Part shown: positions 13,200-26,099 of the stretch, one piece after another | How the letters are laid out: each line of letters starts with the position of its first letter | Numbering within the stretch: position 1 is the stretch's first letter | Assembly: GCA_003991915.1 (NCBI GenBank) | Contig: RQTK01000340.1 | Span: forward strand, 322,699-386,698 | DNA from: Elysia chlorotica | Taxonomy: Eukaryota; Mollusca; Gastropoda; Plakobranchidae | Direction of reading: 5' to 3' | DNA: 64,000 bases | The notes under the pieces: generated by a model | What the model saw: the letters and a program-made list of their open reading frames with translations, nothing else | Told to the model about the DNA's origin: nothing | Database searches by the model: none | Translations under genes and position numbers: made by a program

Positions 13200-14660
13200 C
13201 CCTCCACCCATCTTTCCCACCCAATAGACATAATAGAAACCCTTGTAAGATGTCCGTCAGAAACCTTCCTCTCCTGTCTCTAGAGACACAAGTCTTAGAT
13301 AATCTAGGGAAGCGCTGAGTCCTTTATATCATAGGGTCTTGAATAGTACTTATCTCTATAAATTTTAACTATGATAAGAATAGGCTGAGACTAAAAGGTT
13401 TGCTTTGTGACATCACATAGTAAGCTTTGTGATATTGGGCATAAATTGTACTGAGCATTATTGTCTCTTTGGACCTTAATGGTTTTGTTGAATGCCCATT
13501 CCCGTCTCCCATTTATTCACGTATATTAATGAAAGCGTTGAATCCTAATACGAGGTACTTCGAAAATTTCGATGTTTCTTGAAAGGCGAGGACATACCAA
13601 ACCTGTTTTAAAACTTAGTTATACCTGTTTCGCTATGTTTAATGCTATGAAACAAAGACTAGGACCATAATGATTGCCGCACCACGGTTTACAATAATTC
13701 AAATACCTAGTTAGTAAGAACGGATAGATTGCACTTCCCATTGTAACATTTTATTATCAAGGGGAAATAGTGTAAGCCTGCTAATTTATTCTACGACACA
13801 AATAAAGAGTGTTTAGTTAGGAGTGTTTTCCTCTGCAAGGGTTAGGGGATGTACTTATTATACTATTCCTCGCGCAAGGTGGAAGAACATATAGTTGCAT
13901 ATGTAGTCATCGCCTAAAATAAGTTGTAACTAGCAATTAACTCCTCGCGAAACATATGGGCAATGGATGCCTCCTACAAAGTCGATTTTACTTCACAAAA
14001 GCGCCAACATTTGTAATGTCTAAGAACAACAAAAATTTACTTTGATCTAAATCAGCAAACTCAATATCGGATTAAGTTTACGTCAAGTCTTAAAAGCCTT
14101 ATTCATTATTTTGGGAATTTTAAGGAGTGGAAAAAATAAGAAGGCACTTCTAGTAGTATGGTTCGGCTTCACCTCCACATTTAGGCTGTCAATCCAAGAT
14201 GCTAGCCTGTCATTGGCAGCCTGAACTGTGTCATAGCAATTATCCTCCATCGAGTTTTGGAAAAAAAGCAGTGAATGATTATATGATCGGTTGGCCCATT
14301 ATAGTACAATACTACAACAAAATCACTTGTAAAACGGGATCTTTATTATAAGTCTTCTCTTAAACACTGATTCTAAGAATAAAAGTATAAATATATATAT
14401 ATATATGAATTTCCGATGAAACTACCGCAGTTTGATAAAATCAGAGCACAATTTTCAGCGCCATAGAGCTGGGCGTAGTAACTGTTCCTGCCTCACTTCA
14501 CGTCGTATCGATTTCCTATCATTCAGCTGGTTATAGAGTTAGATACGGACATCAAACGATTTCTTTCTAGGCGTTCAATTAATAGAAATCGGCCCAATTA
14601 AGATGTTGGCGATAGAAACCAAACGGTAGTAATTACAATGGCGTTATCAGCTTGTTTTTG
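13200..14660. other. AT-rich noncoding stretch
   Basis: No exon supported. A minus-strand frame at about 14150-14260 reads DTVQAANDRLASWIDSLNV, which might be a retrotransposon relic but is too short to assign. An (AT)n tract lies at 14389-14406. Confidence 0.35.
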
Positions 14661-14664
14661 CTTT

Positions 14665-14745
14665 GCGCCCAACGTCAGTACTATATAGACTATAAATTAT
14701 CGTAGACGGTCCCTAAGACTGTCGTTTGACAAGTTTACGTGCTGG
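14665..14745 (-). repeat. SINE family A 3' fragment, diverged
   Basis: GCGCCCAACGTCAGTACTAT then ATAGACTATAAATTATCG, GTAGACGGTCCCTAAGACTG: recognisable order of the family A 3' region with indels. Confidence 0.6.
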
Positions 14746-14749
14746 TAGG

Positions 14750-17700
14750 GTAGTATAAACTATTTAAAACTAGGCTTTGTCGGGGTCTTACTTTTAATGC
14801 ACTTTTGTATTTACAAATCTATTAAAGTAATAAAGTATGAATTAGGGTCAGTACTATTAAATCGTTTGAAAAAAGATGAAGGCCTCAAAGGTATAGAACA
14901 ATGATTTTCAGAGCTTCATAGCTACACAGCTGTCAACTTAAATGCTAATAAGATGTCTGATTTTAGCCAGAAAAGTGTAAGAAAAATTCGCAAAAATTCT
15001 CTTTTTCCGAAATGTTGTTAGGCCTGATATTACGTGAAAGTAGATTTATTCTCTGTTATTTGCCAGATAGTGAAAGTAATGATCCTAGGTTATTGTTGTT
15101 TTTCTTGTTTCTGGCGTGGTTCTTTCCTGTGAACCGGAGTGCAGTTCATTGAACCGACACGTTTTTCCCACAAAATCGCAATCTGTAATTGAAATCTTCA
15201 CCTCATTTCCCGTGTAAGAAGGGGAATTAATTTTTACGTAAAGTTGTAATTTACATTGACAATGAAAAAAAATGCTTCCCATAAACATGAAAATACGATT
15301 GGGAATCGAACTAGATTTCTCGGGGTTTTACCAATAATTGGAGTTTTTTTTATTGTTTCTATTGATCGCACTGTGTTATTCTAACGGCAAATTTGTCCTA
15401 GTCCCAGATATTTTTTTGGTATAACGAATAGTCATCATTGAGGTTACATGTTAATAAATCCCTCTTCTTTCCCATTTTCTACAACATGAAATAAAAAAGT
15501 GCCAATGTCGCCGTTTTACAAAAAAATTAGCGTTTTTTGTCCTGTATAAAGTTCATGTAACCCAAAGCTTTTTCGTTTATTCACAATGTTCGAACTAACT
15601 CTTCAAAGAAATTTGGCAAGGTCCGACGATAACAAATATACTTTTTATTACATAACGTCCATCAACTAAAGGACAAGAGGTCAACGTGAAATAATGCCAA
15701 TCATATCGGAACTAAAATTAGGTTCTTCAGAGGAACCGTTGAATGTGAAATACAAAAATACAAACTATACAAAAGTTGTTACATTAATTTTGAAAATAAT
15801 AACAGATGCGGCTTTCTCTGTCTTCTGCTGACTGTTAACAGTTTCGTGGGCTGGGAATACTCACGTTTTGCAATCTGAAAGCGCTGTTTACATATAGCAC
15901 AGCAATATAATAGCATGACCATATTACAAATCTTGCTTCACTTTTTTTACCATTCTCTTTCTGAAACAATAACGCACGATATCATAATTTAGTGTTTTCG
16001 AGAAAATTTAATACTCATATATGAATGTCAGCGAATGACATGTTACAGAAACTTGATCAAATGTTTGTTCTAAGCCTCGATACATATTAAATGGAGTATA
16101 CCACCGCTAGAGTGACCATAACCCAGGCAATACGAAAGTTCTTATTTTACATTTTTGAATAAAGACTGTGAGCATTCAGTACATAAATCAAATATAATGA
16201 TTGCAGGAACGGAGAGAGAGCGACACATACAGCGGTGGCTAGAGAGCAGCTCTGTCAATAAATCCCCCATACACCCATCAGAAGATTACAAGTTATGATT
16301 GGTAGGGAAACTGTGATGGAGAAAAATGCATTATACTGTTAAGTACTTCAGGAAGGTGTTTGTGGTCACCTGAATATTTTAAATTTTCTCAAAGGTAACC
16401 CCAAAGTGTGATTGAAAAGTTAACTCAATAAATGTACATCTCATTTTCGAACTTTCTCATACTATTAAAACCTAATTGTGTTCATTCGCGGCTCTTTAAA
16501 GTCTAAGCTTCAATTTCTCCAGACCTGCCGATCATTATTTTTCCAGAGGGACTGTGTCTTCTAAAGATGGCGATCCGTGTTGGGCTCAATCCCAAAATAT
16601 ACAGCACATTTCATAATAGATAGACACAGAAAATGATTATTGTTTATAGCTATCATGTCAGCTGAGAGAGCCATATCAAAATTGGAAGTGCGCCTCGGCT
16701 AGACAGTAAAATGGAGAGGCGATTTGAGAAACTTGGTGAAAGAGAGGAGAGTAAGAAATACGTAAAAACAGAGAAGTAGAAACAATGGAATGTAGATAGA
16801 TCTTACAGAACAAGGCAAGAGTTGTAAACGCATATATTATTTGTTACTACAATAAAACAATGATATTCAATCTTCTCCGCTTATACCATAAAAGTTACTC
16901 TACACCAATGTACATCACAGTTACATAATAATAATTATGAAAAAACAACATAACTGTTGCTTTACATCTCATATGATAAGTGAGATAATTCACCGCTAAT
17001 ATCCAGTGCATGTAACACAATTATCTACTCAATGTGAGTGGACATACTGGTCCACTGAGTGCCTAATCGATAAACTAAATGTTGGTTATTTTAGTAAGAC
17101 ACTGACCGGTACCCAGCGGCCTGTGCTAGCAAGCTAAGGAGATCTCGGCCTAGGGTGAGTTTTCATCATGGGCTCTGTGTACACAAGCTATGTGAGCAGT
17201 TGGACAAATCTGCAATTTGTTTACCCCCCCCCCCCCCAAATCTCCTGCCCTCTTTTCATTTTTTCTCATCCACGTATCCCTTCTCTCATCTCGTATTCCT
17301 TATCTCTTTCATGCAAGGATTTCTTTTGTTTACTTTTTCCAAAGATGTCCAGGGAAGGGGTAAGGAGGATATCCCGTCTCCTTCATGCTGGGATTTATTT
17401 TTGTTCGTTTTTTTTTTTCAAGAAACGTTTCAGGACATAGGATAGATGAGATAGGAGGGGAGGAGGAGGAGGAGGAGGTCGTAGGGCAGACAGTGAAGTG
17501 CTCATGACAGAGAATCGGATGTTTCTGAAGGGACGAGTGCAGGGGAGTATCAGGAGGTCAGCGAAACGGCGAGTGTGCCCAGATCTCCGTGTTTACCGAG
17601 AGCAAACAGGTCCATGCACCCAGGCCGACTGCACGGGCACAGGGGAGCCAATTGAAAACTCGTCCAGCCTTCATTGGATTCTCCGGTTTGATCAACTGCT

Positions 17701-18282
17701 TATTAGATTTGCTGCTAATTGATGGAGGTTTCCAACGGTCGGTGAACAAAAACTTAACAAGAACAAAAACGTACAAAGCAGGACGTCTTAATGTTAAAGT
17801 TGGCGATTATTTACAGATATGGTTAAATAAGCAAAACTGATAAAACTTAAAGGTCAACGTTATTTAAAGACTGTTTTGTATGTATCGTTCAATATGCTTT
17901 CGTGCATTTTGAATTACTTTACCATTCTTCATTTAAAAAACAATAATAGACTCTCTATATCCAGGTAGGCTAGCAATAGAAAGTTCTTCCGAGAAGTTCA
18001 AACCTGCACGCCTACTGTTATTGTTTAGGAGGTAAAATCCATTATTGCGTGACGAAACTCGCTTTATTAACTGCCCCCGCAATAAATTGACTACTCATAC
18101 ATACGCATGTGCGATGAATTCAGTTCAATATTTTCTATCTTTTAATCTTGACCTGGTCTAAGCTTTTCTTCAATGGTGTTTGTTTCATTTTCCAAAACTT
18201 AGCCGCCACAGGCGGTTGTTACATCAGCACGAACAGGTGATAATAGCAAACATTATCACCTTGATAGTGTTTCCGTTCCAAG

Positions 18283-18314
<32 letters not shown>

Positions 18315-19460
18315 CCCCAACTGGGAGAAACCTCAACATGATGTTGAAAATAACGCTACTCAGAGTAGTTTGTTAACGGTAACGGTAGCAAGTTGGGCTT
18401 GAGTTACGTCTCTATTCAAGTGGTCTGTGTACTTCGAATGAACTTTTTTAAAGTGTAAGTTATAACCGTTAGCGTAACTCTTAGGTAGGTTTCAGTTTAT
18501 CAAACCGTAAATGATTTTGAACATTTAAAATATTCATCATGCCTAAAACTGGCTACACATAAGGAATGGTTTTGAAACCTTGCTTGTACGTTCAACGCTC
18601 TATCTACTGAAACACATAGTGTCCTATTTTTAGAAGACATGACAACTACACAAACAAATACTCCGATAAAAAGCTATTGTTTTTAATTACTGCAAAATAT
18701 TGTATTTCTTCTTATGCATGACGTAAAATAGTAATTAAAATAATGTTATTTCCTGTCTGCATAAACTGACCATTTGACATCTCTCTGTGTGGCTATTGTT
18801 CTTAAAGTGTACAATAGAAATTCTTTTTTACATTCCATTGAATTAATGTTATGGCACATGTTCTGCACGTATAGACCAGCAACTTTTTGGCCGAAGAGAA
18901 CGACAAATCAATGACTACATTATCTATCTTATTTTTAAACCGTTTTAAGCATTATGACAAAACAATCGCCACCCTAAATTTTAACCGACAATGTGTAAAA
19001 GTAGTACGTGAAAAGAACGTGAAATAGTGGCATATTTTACAGGGAGCATTTGGCGTATGTGGGTTGGGATAAGTAAGACAATAGCTTCCCTCTGAGATCA
19101 TTCGTAAAAAAATGATATTTTGAACATTTGTCAACCGCCTTAATAGTTTCACTGAAGAAATAAAGTTACGCTACCTCCTTGTATTATTAACACATCGAGC
19201 TCTGTTTGTGAAAGGTCTCACTATATCTATAGTATCTGGTAATACAAAAGACTATGGATTAAATAAGACGTTTCAACAAAAAGTGCTCACAGGTCTGTTG
19301 ATACGGGAAGCTAGCGTGACGCGTACTGACTTCTCTCACCCTGAAACCGCTGACTATTTCACCCTCTGTGTATCACTTTATATATAGAGGAGAGAATATA
19401 TATATATGAGAGAATATATATATCCTCTTTGAACCAAGTACTGGATGTTTTAAGACAACT
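14750..19460. other. Presumed intron 1 of gene A, proximal part
   Basis: Downstream of the gene A donor. Holds (GGA)n at 17460-17479, (AT)n at 18283-18312 and a pyrimidine-rich patch at 17225-17430. A GC-richer block at 17460-17720 is open in several frames but has no convincing splice sites. No second exon identified. Confidence 0.4.
18283..18312. repeat. (AT)n microsatellite
   Basis: About 30 bases of pure AT. Confidence 0.9.
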
Positions 19461-19466
19461 CACCTC
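19456..19466 (-). other. 5' splice site of gene A exon
   Basis: On the minus strand the sequence reads AGAGAG|GTGAGTTG, a near-consensus U1-pairing donor. The frame continues only 34 codons beyond it through intron-like TA-rich sequence, supporting exon termination here. Confidence 0.8.
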
Positions 19467-20639
19467 TCTGAGCAGCGCTCCGTCCCCCAGCGCGGGTGTC
19501 TCTGGCTTTACGTATTCCTTCAAGGTCGGGATGGGCGCCAGCTGCAGCATTCCCAGGTACATGAGCAGCAAGATGGCCGACAGGCCGGCAGAGGAGGCGA
19601 CAAACACGAGCAGCATGCAGCAGATGCAGCGGCTGTTGCCCGCGGAGCCCGACCCTCCCCCGCCCGTCGGGGACTTGCTGAGTTCCCTGGAGGAGCGCAT
19701 CCAGGACGCGGACTCCCTGTCCCGCCCATTGCGGTGTCTCGGGGAGCACGGCCCGCCTATGTCACAGCGGCCCACGCTGTCGCAGTCCGAGTCGAGGTCT
19801 GTCGGGGGCGGAGGCAGGAAGACCACCTGGTTGCCGGACTCTTCCAGCTCGTCCTGGACTGTGTAGGTGATCTCCTGCTGGGAGTTCGTCAGCTTCGACT
19901 TGAGCGACGTCAGTGACGCCATGTTGTCAGTCTGCTGTTTGTGGGGGGCGTGGTTCATATTGTGGTTGTAGTGTGATTGTTGTGTTGGGGAGTTTAACGG
20001 ATACAGTCGCGATATGGCCGTACCGTTCATGTGTGTGGGTTGTGGCGCCGGCATCTTCCCGTTTTCCATGTTGGTGTTCAGGCCTGGCGGGACCTTGAGA
20101 GGTTCCCTCACGTACTCATTGACTCCTGGGCTCGTTGACGACGCAGACTTGGCCTTGTAGAAGACGCTGTTCACGCTCGAGTTGTCGCTGATGGTGCTGT
20201 CGCCGCTGCTGTGACTGCCGCCAGATGACGAGCCACTGCTGCGCAAAGTCAGGCGCTGGTGTCCATTGCTGTCGTTGATGTTGTTATTGTTGTTGTTAAC
20301 GTTGTTCCTGTCGGTTGCTATCATGCCGACCGGGGCGGGCGTGGCGGTTGCCGCTATGAGACCGTTGGCCCTGGCAATGTCGCCTGCCCTCACGGCCAAA
20401 TCCGCAGGGAGGGGCGTGGGGAGCCCTAGACCCACGCCTACACTGTGGTGGTGATCCTTGAGAAAGCCCAGCGGAGAGATGGGACTCAGCGTCTCCATAG
20501 ACAGTTTCCTGGCGGAATCTAGTGAGAGGATAGATGTCGTGTTAAACAGGAACCGTGTCTCCGTGTAGTTACAGTGACACTGCGGGGACGGACAGAGATA
20601 GTCCGCCATTGCCGCCTCCTCCCAACGCTCTCGAGGCAT
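19464..20639 (-). CDS. Gene A, first coding exon: N-terminal cytoplasmic region and membrane segment of a single-pass membrane protein
   Basis: An open frame gives 392 codons from ATG at 20639 to an exact donor GAG|GTGAGT (last exon base 19464), phase 0; beyond it the frame runs into AT-rich intron. An in-frame stop lies 12 codons upstream. Met11 (20609) has the better Kozak context (G at -3, G at +4), so the protein may start MADYLC. Residues 1-340 are low complexity: Asn run at 112-121, Ser/Gly 133-157, and VVFLPPPPTDLD at 272-283, which fits the [FYWL]PxPP Ena/VASP EVH1-binding consensus. A CICC cluster (338-341) precedes a hydrophobic segment at about 341-365; Arg-rich flanks before it suggest N-in, C-out (type II). 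The exon is CpG- and GC-rich against AT-rich surroundings. I do not recognise the family; a teneurin-like or other type II receptor is possible but unproven. The rest of the gene was not found in 1-19463. Confidence 0.75.
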
Positions 20640-20900
20640 GCGGCCAGGCTTTCCGGGACTTCCCGCTCTGTCTGGTCAGCGAGTAGAGCGCGGCGCTCCC
20701 TGGGCACTAGGTGTACAAGCTTGGGAAACGTTTATACGTGCGCTACACGGGGGGTCTTATAGAAGATGCAGAAGACTCTACCTGAACGGAAGGAACGTGG
20801 GCTACACTGGGCTATATAAACTGGCTGTTCACAGAGGCTACACGTCCACACAGAACACTAAACAAGATACTGTTCGGAGGGATAACAGAGGAGAGGAATA
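20640..20900 (-). promoter_or_regulatory. CpG-rich 5' region upstream of gene A
   Basis: GC- and CpG-rich sequence continues about 120 bases upstream of the first ATG, then grades into AT-rich DNA. A TATATAAA string sits at 20813-20820 on the plus strand (TTTATATA on the gene strand), so it could be a promoter element in either direction. This is the expected place for a 5' UTR or promoter; no transcription start can be fixed from sequence alone. Confidence 0.35.
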
Positions 20901-20904
20901 TTGA

Positions 20905-23900
20905 AGTATATAATCATGCAAACAGAGTAACGAAATGAACACAAGTATTAGTAAGAAAGCAGTTTTAGGAAATAAATACATGGTAAAAAGGAATACTATA
21001 AACAGGTATTTGATTAGTATTTGTCCAAATAGTCAAATTCAATTCGATGATTAATTCCAAGACAAATGAAAAGATGAACAACGTCGATCATAAGCTGGTG
21101 CAGATAAAACTAATGAAGAAAAATGAAGCAACTAATAAATTGACGATCAGAAAGCTCTTTACACAGAGCTTACATGCTTCCCACACACAAAATCTCTACA
21201 ATACAAACTGAAGAGAATTCCTGGTACCGTGTACCATAAGTCTTCTTTTCAAACGCTTCTAATAACACCGCAGAAAAAACAACAACAAAGCATTATTTCA
21301 AAGGGTATAAGTAGGTTTCATCATAAAGCTCAGAACACAGATATATGAACATCATTTTACATGTTTTTTTAGTCAAAGTATAGTGCAGAGAAGGTAGAGA
21401 TGGATATACCCTTTGCAAAAAGTGCCATCGAGTTACAAGTAAACCATCAAGTATGATTTTAGATTAAGTAGAGAAAAAAATTAAAAACGTTCAAACTCAA
21501 TCGTCATTTTAGTGTAACGTAACATTATTTTCAAAACTACTCTTTCTCAGGCTTGTAAAAGAAAGCTCGAAAAAATATGACAATCCAATATCACAATGCA
21601 ACGCTGTTTTGTTTTTTATATGTAAACAATTGAAGGAATGAAAATTGAGTGACAAAAACAGATATAGAATAGTTGAATTTATTTTTTTACTGTATATGTA
21701 AAATGTATCCAATACCCTGAGTGTTAAGTAGTCATTTTATTAGTAGTCACTTTATTCCTTGTAAGATGTTGCAGCTCAATGACATGAACTAGTTTACTGT
21801 TTCGCAGCCTTTTAATATTCTGAAGAACTTATTACGCACATCAGTCGTCATTTTTACTGAGGATCTCTTGCTTGGGACCTCTTGCTTGTCGGTCTAGTAG
21901 AGCCTTAATCCACAGGGCTATCATTGGCCTCTCCAAAGCATAATTGTTGACGATTCAAACGGGGCCACCTCTCAACAATAAGGCGTGAGGTTTGAGATCT
22001 GACCAGCGCCACTACCTTGTCGACTGTGATGCAACAGATCCGGTGATGGCGCCAGGGGACGGGAGGAGTGTAGTGGGTTTATTCCTATCGCGGCAATCTG
22101 AGACAGGCCGGCGAGCACTAGAGACCTTGTCATAGATGGGTCCCAAACCAAAACGGAGACGATAGAAAATTGAATCGGTACTGACGTCCAATCATAGCTG
22201 TATCCTACATTTACAGAGTCAGTGACTGTGGGTGTGAGTATGTTATCTATGATATCTGTGTGACTCGCGAGGCCTCGACTGTATCGGAAAGCCCCAGGGA
22301 GAGCTGAACGACCAGGGGAAACCTTAGAACAAAGCTCATTAACTCGCTGAGCTTTTGGGCATTATAAGAGGCTCTTTTTCCGCACCTGTGTCTCGGTTTC
22401 AGTATCGGCCAGTGTCGGTGTTTGTGCGTGCGTGTGTGTGTGTGTGTGTGTTTGTGTCACTAGGAAAGTTTTACTATGCTTTTAAATGGAATTTTGCCTT
22501 ACTTTTTAAACCCGTCTATCTTAAACTATTTCTCTTATTATTAGATTATGTATGTTTATTTATATTGTTACAGCCAATCGATCATGCGAATAGGTGACGG
22601 TATTTACCAATGAATGTGGGTCTACATGTCGTTGTCGATTGGAAGTTTGCTTGAACACTTGCGTATGTCTCCAATGAAAGACGTTAGCGATGTTTCCGAA
22701 TGCGTATTATTCATTTTAATAAATTATTTATTATTCTTATTCAGCCGAAATTATTTCTAAATCAGATAACATTAATATTTTTGATTGTTTATAAAGTAAT
22801 ATGTCATATGCTAGTACTTCGTGGCCCATCGGAATCTAAATGAGAGAATAAGATTAATTCAAAAATTTATTGCAATAATGGTCGTTCATGCACAGTTAAT
22901 AATAATTCAGATAGTTAATTTCCATTTCACAAATGAGCTTAACATGTCATTTGTAGATAGCATTTTTGTACATTCGAGGGAACAATATAATACAAAGTAA
23001 CGTTTTATTAATATCAGCTGGTAAAAGTTCTATCAAACCCCATACAGGGACCACCTAAGGGACACAATTGAAGTTGTTATTTCCCCCACGTTTTATATAT
23101 ATAAGGTTTAATTAATTTTTTCTTACAGTCTGGTTAAAAAAACTATGATTTAATAAAAGAATCGTCGCTGTCAATTCAAGACGTCTTAAACCTTCTCAAT
23201 ACTTGTTAATCTTTGGAATTAGTTGACCAATGCAGTTAACTTTACTTTCTATTATAATTTACGGCCGCGATAAAAATACATTTAAAATAATATGCGACCA
23301 TGTACAGTAAGTTGGTTTATTTCTATAGAATAAAAACAGCTGCAAATTATTTTAAATAACATATGCATCTCTTACACACGGATCGGACTTAATGAAGAGC
23401 TTAAAAAAAACATGCATGTTAAAATGTTACATATCTTTTAATGAAAAAAAACTGACATCACCTATTACTGGCAACAGGATATACCAATACAGGAACACAC
23501 TGTAGGCTATAATTACATTTAACAAATCTTTCAAGTTCTATCAATTATTAAGTAAATTGAAAGTCTTTTTATAAAAGCAGCTAGTGCGAACAGTATTTTA
23601 TTAATAGCATAATTATAGCCTGACAAGTACATGCCTTAGATCTTTACTCATCACCGCTGCATACAGATAGATTCGCGATAACCTGATTTAATCGACTTAT
23701 TCATAACGAATTTTGTCTGCGGCAGCAAAAATGGCGTTTTTTATTTTTTTTAATTAGTTGTTTGTACTAAGAAAAAAAAATGATAAGATCAACATTTACT
23801 ATCTTGCACATAAAATGAACCGAGATTTATTAATTAAAATGGTAATCGGTGCTCTTACATTTGTAACGGTGTCGCCCTAATACTGTTACTAAAACTCTTA

Positions 23901-23990
23901 TTGTTATTAAATAAACCAAAATAAGTGTATGAAAACACTATAAGCATCAAGATAAGCCAGATCAGACAATGAATGCTGGGAATTTCAATA
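20905..23990. other. Intergenic AT-rich stretch
   Basis: No exon supported. A GC-richer patch at 21880-22340 includes a family C copy at 22137-22225; a (GT)n tract lies at 22429-22453. Confidence 0.45.
22137..22225 (+). repeat. Interspersed repeat family C, copy 2
   Basis: GGTCCCAAACCAAAACGGAG, ACGTCCAATCATAGCTGTAT and CCTACATTTACAGAG align in order with the copies at 6925 and 28840. Confidence 0.6.
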
Positions 23991-23999
23991 CCACCCACA

Positions 24000-24405
24000 A
24001 AACTCCTTAATAATTGGATTTCTTTGGGAATTAATAAACAAACACCTTAAAATTGGATTTTATGGTACTTATAAAACAAAAAAATCACTTTGACATGAAT
24101 TTATCTGGTACTAACTAAACAAACAAAACACTAAAAAATATTATTTCTGTGGGACTTACTAAACAAAAAAAACACCACTTACTGAGCAAACAAAACACTT
24201 TAAAAATAGATTATTGTGCTTTTTTGTTTAGTAACTCCCACAAAACTAACATTTTTAAAGTGTTTTGTTTGTTTAGAATGACCTACAGAAATCATATTTC
24301 TTTAGTGTTTTGTTTAATTAGTAAGTGCCATAAAATTCCTATATTTAAGTGTTTTGTTGTTGTTTAGTAAGTCCCACAGAAATCCATTTTAAGGTGTTTT
24401 GTTAG
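24000..24405. repeat. Inverted, internally repetitive array (foldback-like)
   Basis: The left half repeats a roughly 40-45-base unit with core GGGACTTACTAAACAAACAA plus AACACTTTAAAAAT. The right half repeats its reverse complement (TTTTTAAAGTGTTTTGTTTG, then TTTAGTAAGTCCCACAG). About four to five units per arm meet near 24210. The arrangement resembles foldback transposons, but no target-site duplication was seen. Confidence 0.65.
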
Positions 24406-24559
24406 TCAAGCAGCTCTGTCATATAAACACACATGCACACGATGACGGCCGCGGTTGTATTTTTAACACCAAAGTGAGAAAGTTATTTAAAATGACAGCG
24501 AGGTATGTCAGTTCCAACTAAATATAAACTTCAGAGAAAAACGATGAGGAAAAAAAGCA

Positions 24560-24705
24560 ACAAGTAAAGCGTTAACGACAGCTTTACTAATTGAAAGACA
24601 AACTAACAGTATCGTTAAAGACAGCTTTACTAAATTAAGCACAGACTAACAGTACCGTTAAATACAGCTTTACTAAATTTAACACAAACTAACAGTATCG
24701 TGCAA
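24560..24705. repeat. Tandem repeat, about 57-base unit x3
   Basis: Three consecutive copies share CGTTAA(A/C)GACAGCTTTACTAA then ACA(A/G)ACTAACAGTA. Confidence 0.8.
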
Positions 24706-24719
24706 ACTTCATTATTACA

Positions 24720-26095
24720 ATTGGGTCAGGTCAGGGCGTCCAAAAGTAGAAGGGCGAGTCACCGAATTCAACTAAGTGAAAAGATCTTTGCAGACCTAGG
24801 ATAAAAGTGTTTATTTTAGGTGTTATATCTATTGTTCCGAAGTTTTAATTGCGCAATTCGAATACTTTTAATCGCTGACTCAGCCTTCTATTTTTGGAAG
24901 CCTTGGTACAGGATAATTAAAAATAATGAAAAAAAAGTTGAAATGAATTGCGCAAAAAATAAAACATGCAAAAAAGAATAACACGAAATGTCGAGGCACA
25001 AAAAGGGATTTATAGGAAAAGAATTGGAAAAATACAACAACGAAAAACATCAAACACCGAGACGGAAGGATGCGTTATTGTTATTGATAGCTCTTTGATG
25101 CGGCATTTCTTTGTCCGTACCGTGACATTATTTTTAATTGAAATACACTCTACTTTATAGGAAAAAAACAAAGGATGAGTGGGTGCAGGAGTAAAGCATA
25201 TGATGTAACAATGCGGAGCGGTACGTGACAATTCGTGACGGTTGACGGGAATTAGGGGGTCGTGCAGTTGTGGAGAATATCATTTTTAGTTCTTAGTGTC
25301 AGCTTAAAATCTCAAGCGGCATGCATTACAAATGATCAATATAACATGACATAATTTCAGCTCTTCTTTCTTTTTATCGAAAAGCTTCTTAAAATTATTA
25401 TTAATTGTGTTGTAGATAATAAACAATGATGAATTATTACAATACTTTAAAAGAAACAAGAACGTCTTAAATTCATGTTGCAAAGTATTGTCATTTTTTA
25501 TATTTAAGTTGTTTTTGTAATCTCAGTTTTGAGAAAGAAGTCATGATAACCCTTCCCTTATACCTGTGGATAACAATACAACTTAAAATATTTTTTTTTT
25601 ATTTTCCATTAATATTTCTAGAAACTGTACAGGCTAATTTTTTTTATAATTTTTGGAACATTGAAAAGCGTATATACGCTGCAAGTATTGTAAAGCTCTA
25701 ATTTACGAAAGAAACCGAGATTTACCATGTTACTATATTCCACAAAAAGAGATAAACTTACCAGATTATTTTGTTTCCAGGTTAAAAATGCACAGTGATT
25801 CATCCAGATGCTTAGCATTAGGACCATAGAATAAATTTATCACATTAAGTGTTCCAACATTAAAAACAAAGAGTTATATCTTATACGATTTAGGAACTCA
25901 TTACTTTGATGACAAAATAATTAATCAATGGTAGTGTAACGAATATTTCAATATGAATCAAACACCATAAGTTTTCATTCTACATAACACATTGTTAAAC
26001 TAGTATCGAGATAACGTTCCACACATCTCACTCTAAAATCCTATGATATTAAAATGCCAACTAGCAAAGATATGTTCGATCACTGTTAAGTAATT
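24720..26095. other. AT-rich intergenic stretch
   Basis: No gene, RNA or recognisable repeat supported. Confidence 0.4.
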
Positions 26096-26099
26096 GCCA

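Noticed and set aside
14150..14260. Minus-strand DTVQAANDRLASWIDSLNV as a retrotransposon fragment
   Set aside because: Too short and without neighbouring motifs to assign.
15085..15288. Minus-strand frame containing ISITDCDFVGKTCRFNELHS as a possible gene A exon
   Set aside because: Acceptor and donor candidates are weak and I could not join it in phase to the gene A donor with confidence.
19429..19866. Plus-strand and alternative minus-strand frames across the gene A exon
   Set aside because: These are shadows of the GC-rich coding exon; only the 392-codon frame has a plausible start, a membrane segment and an exact donor.
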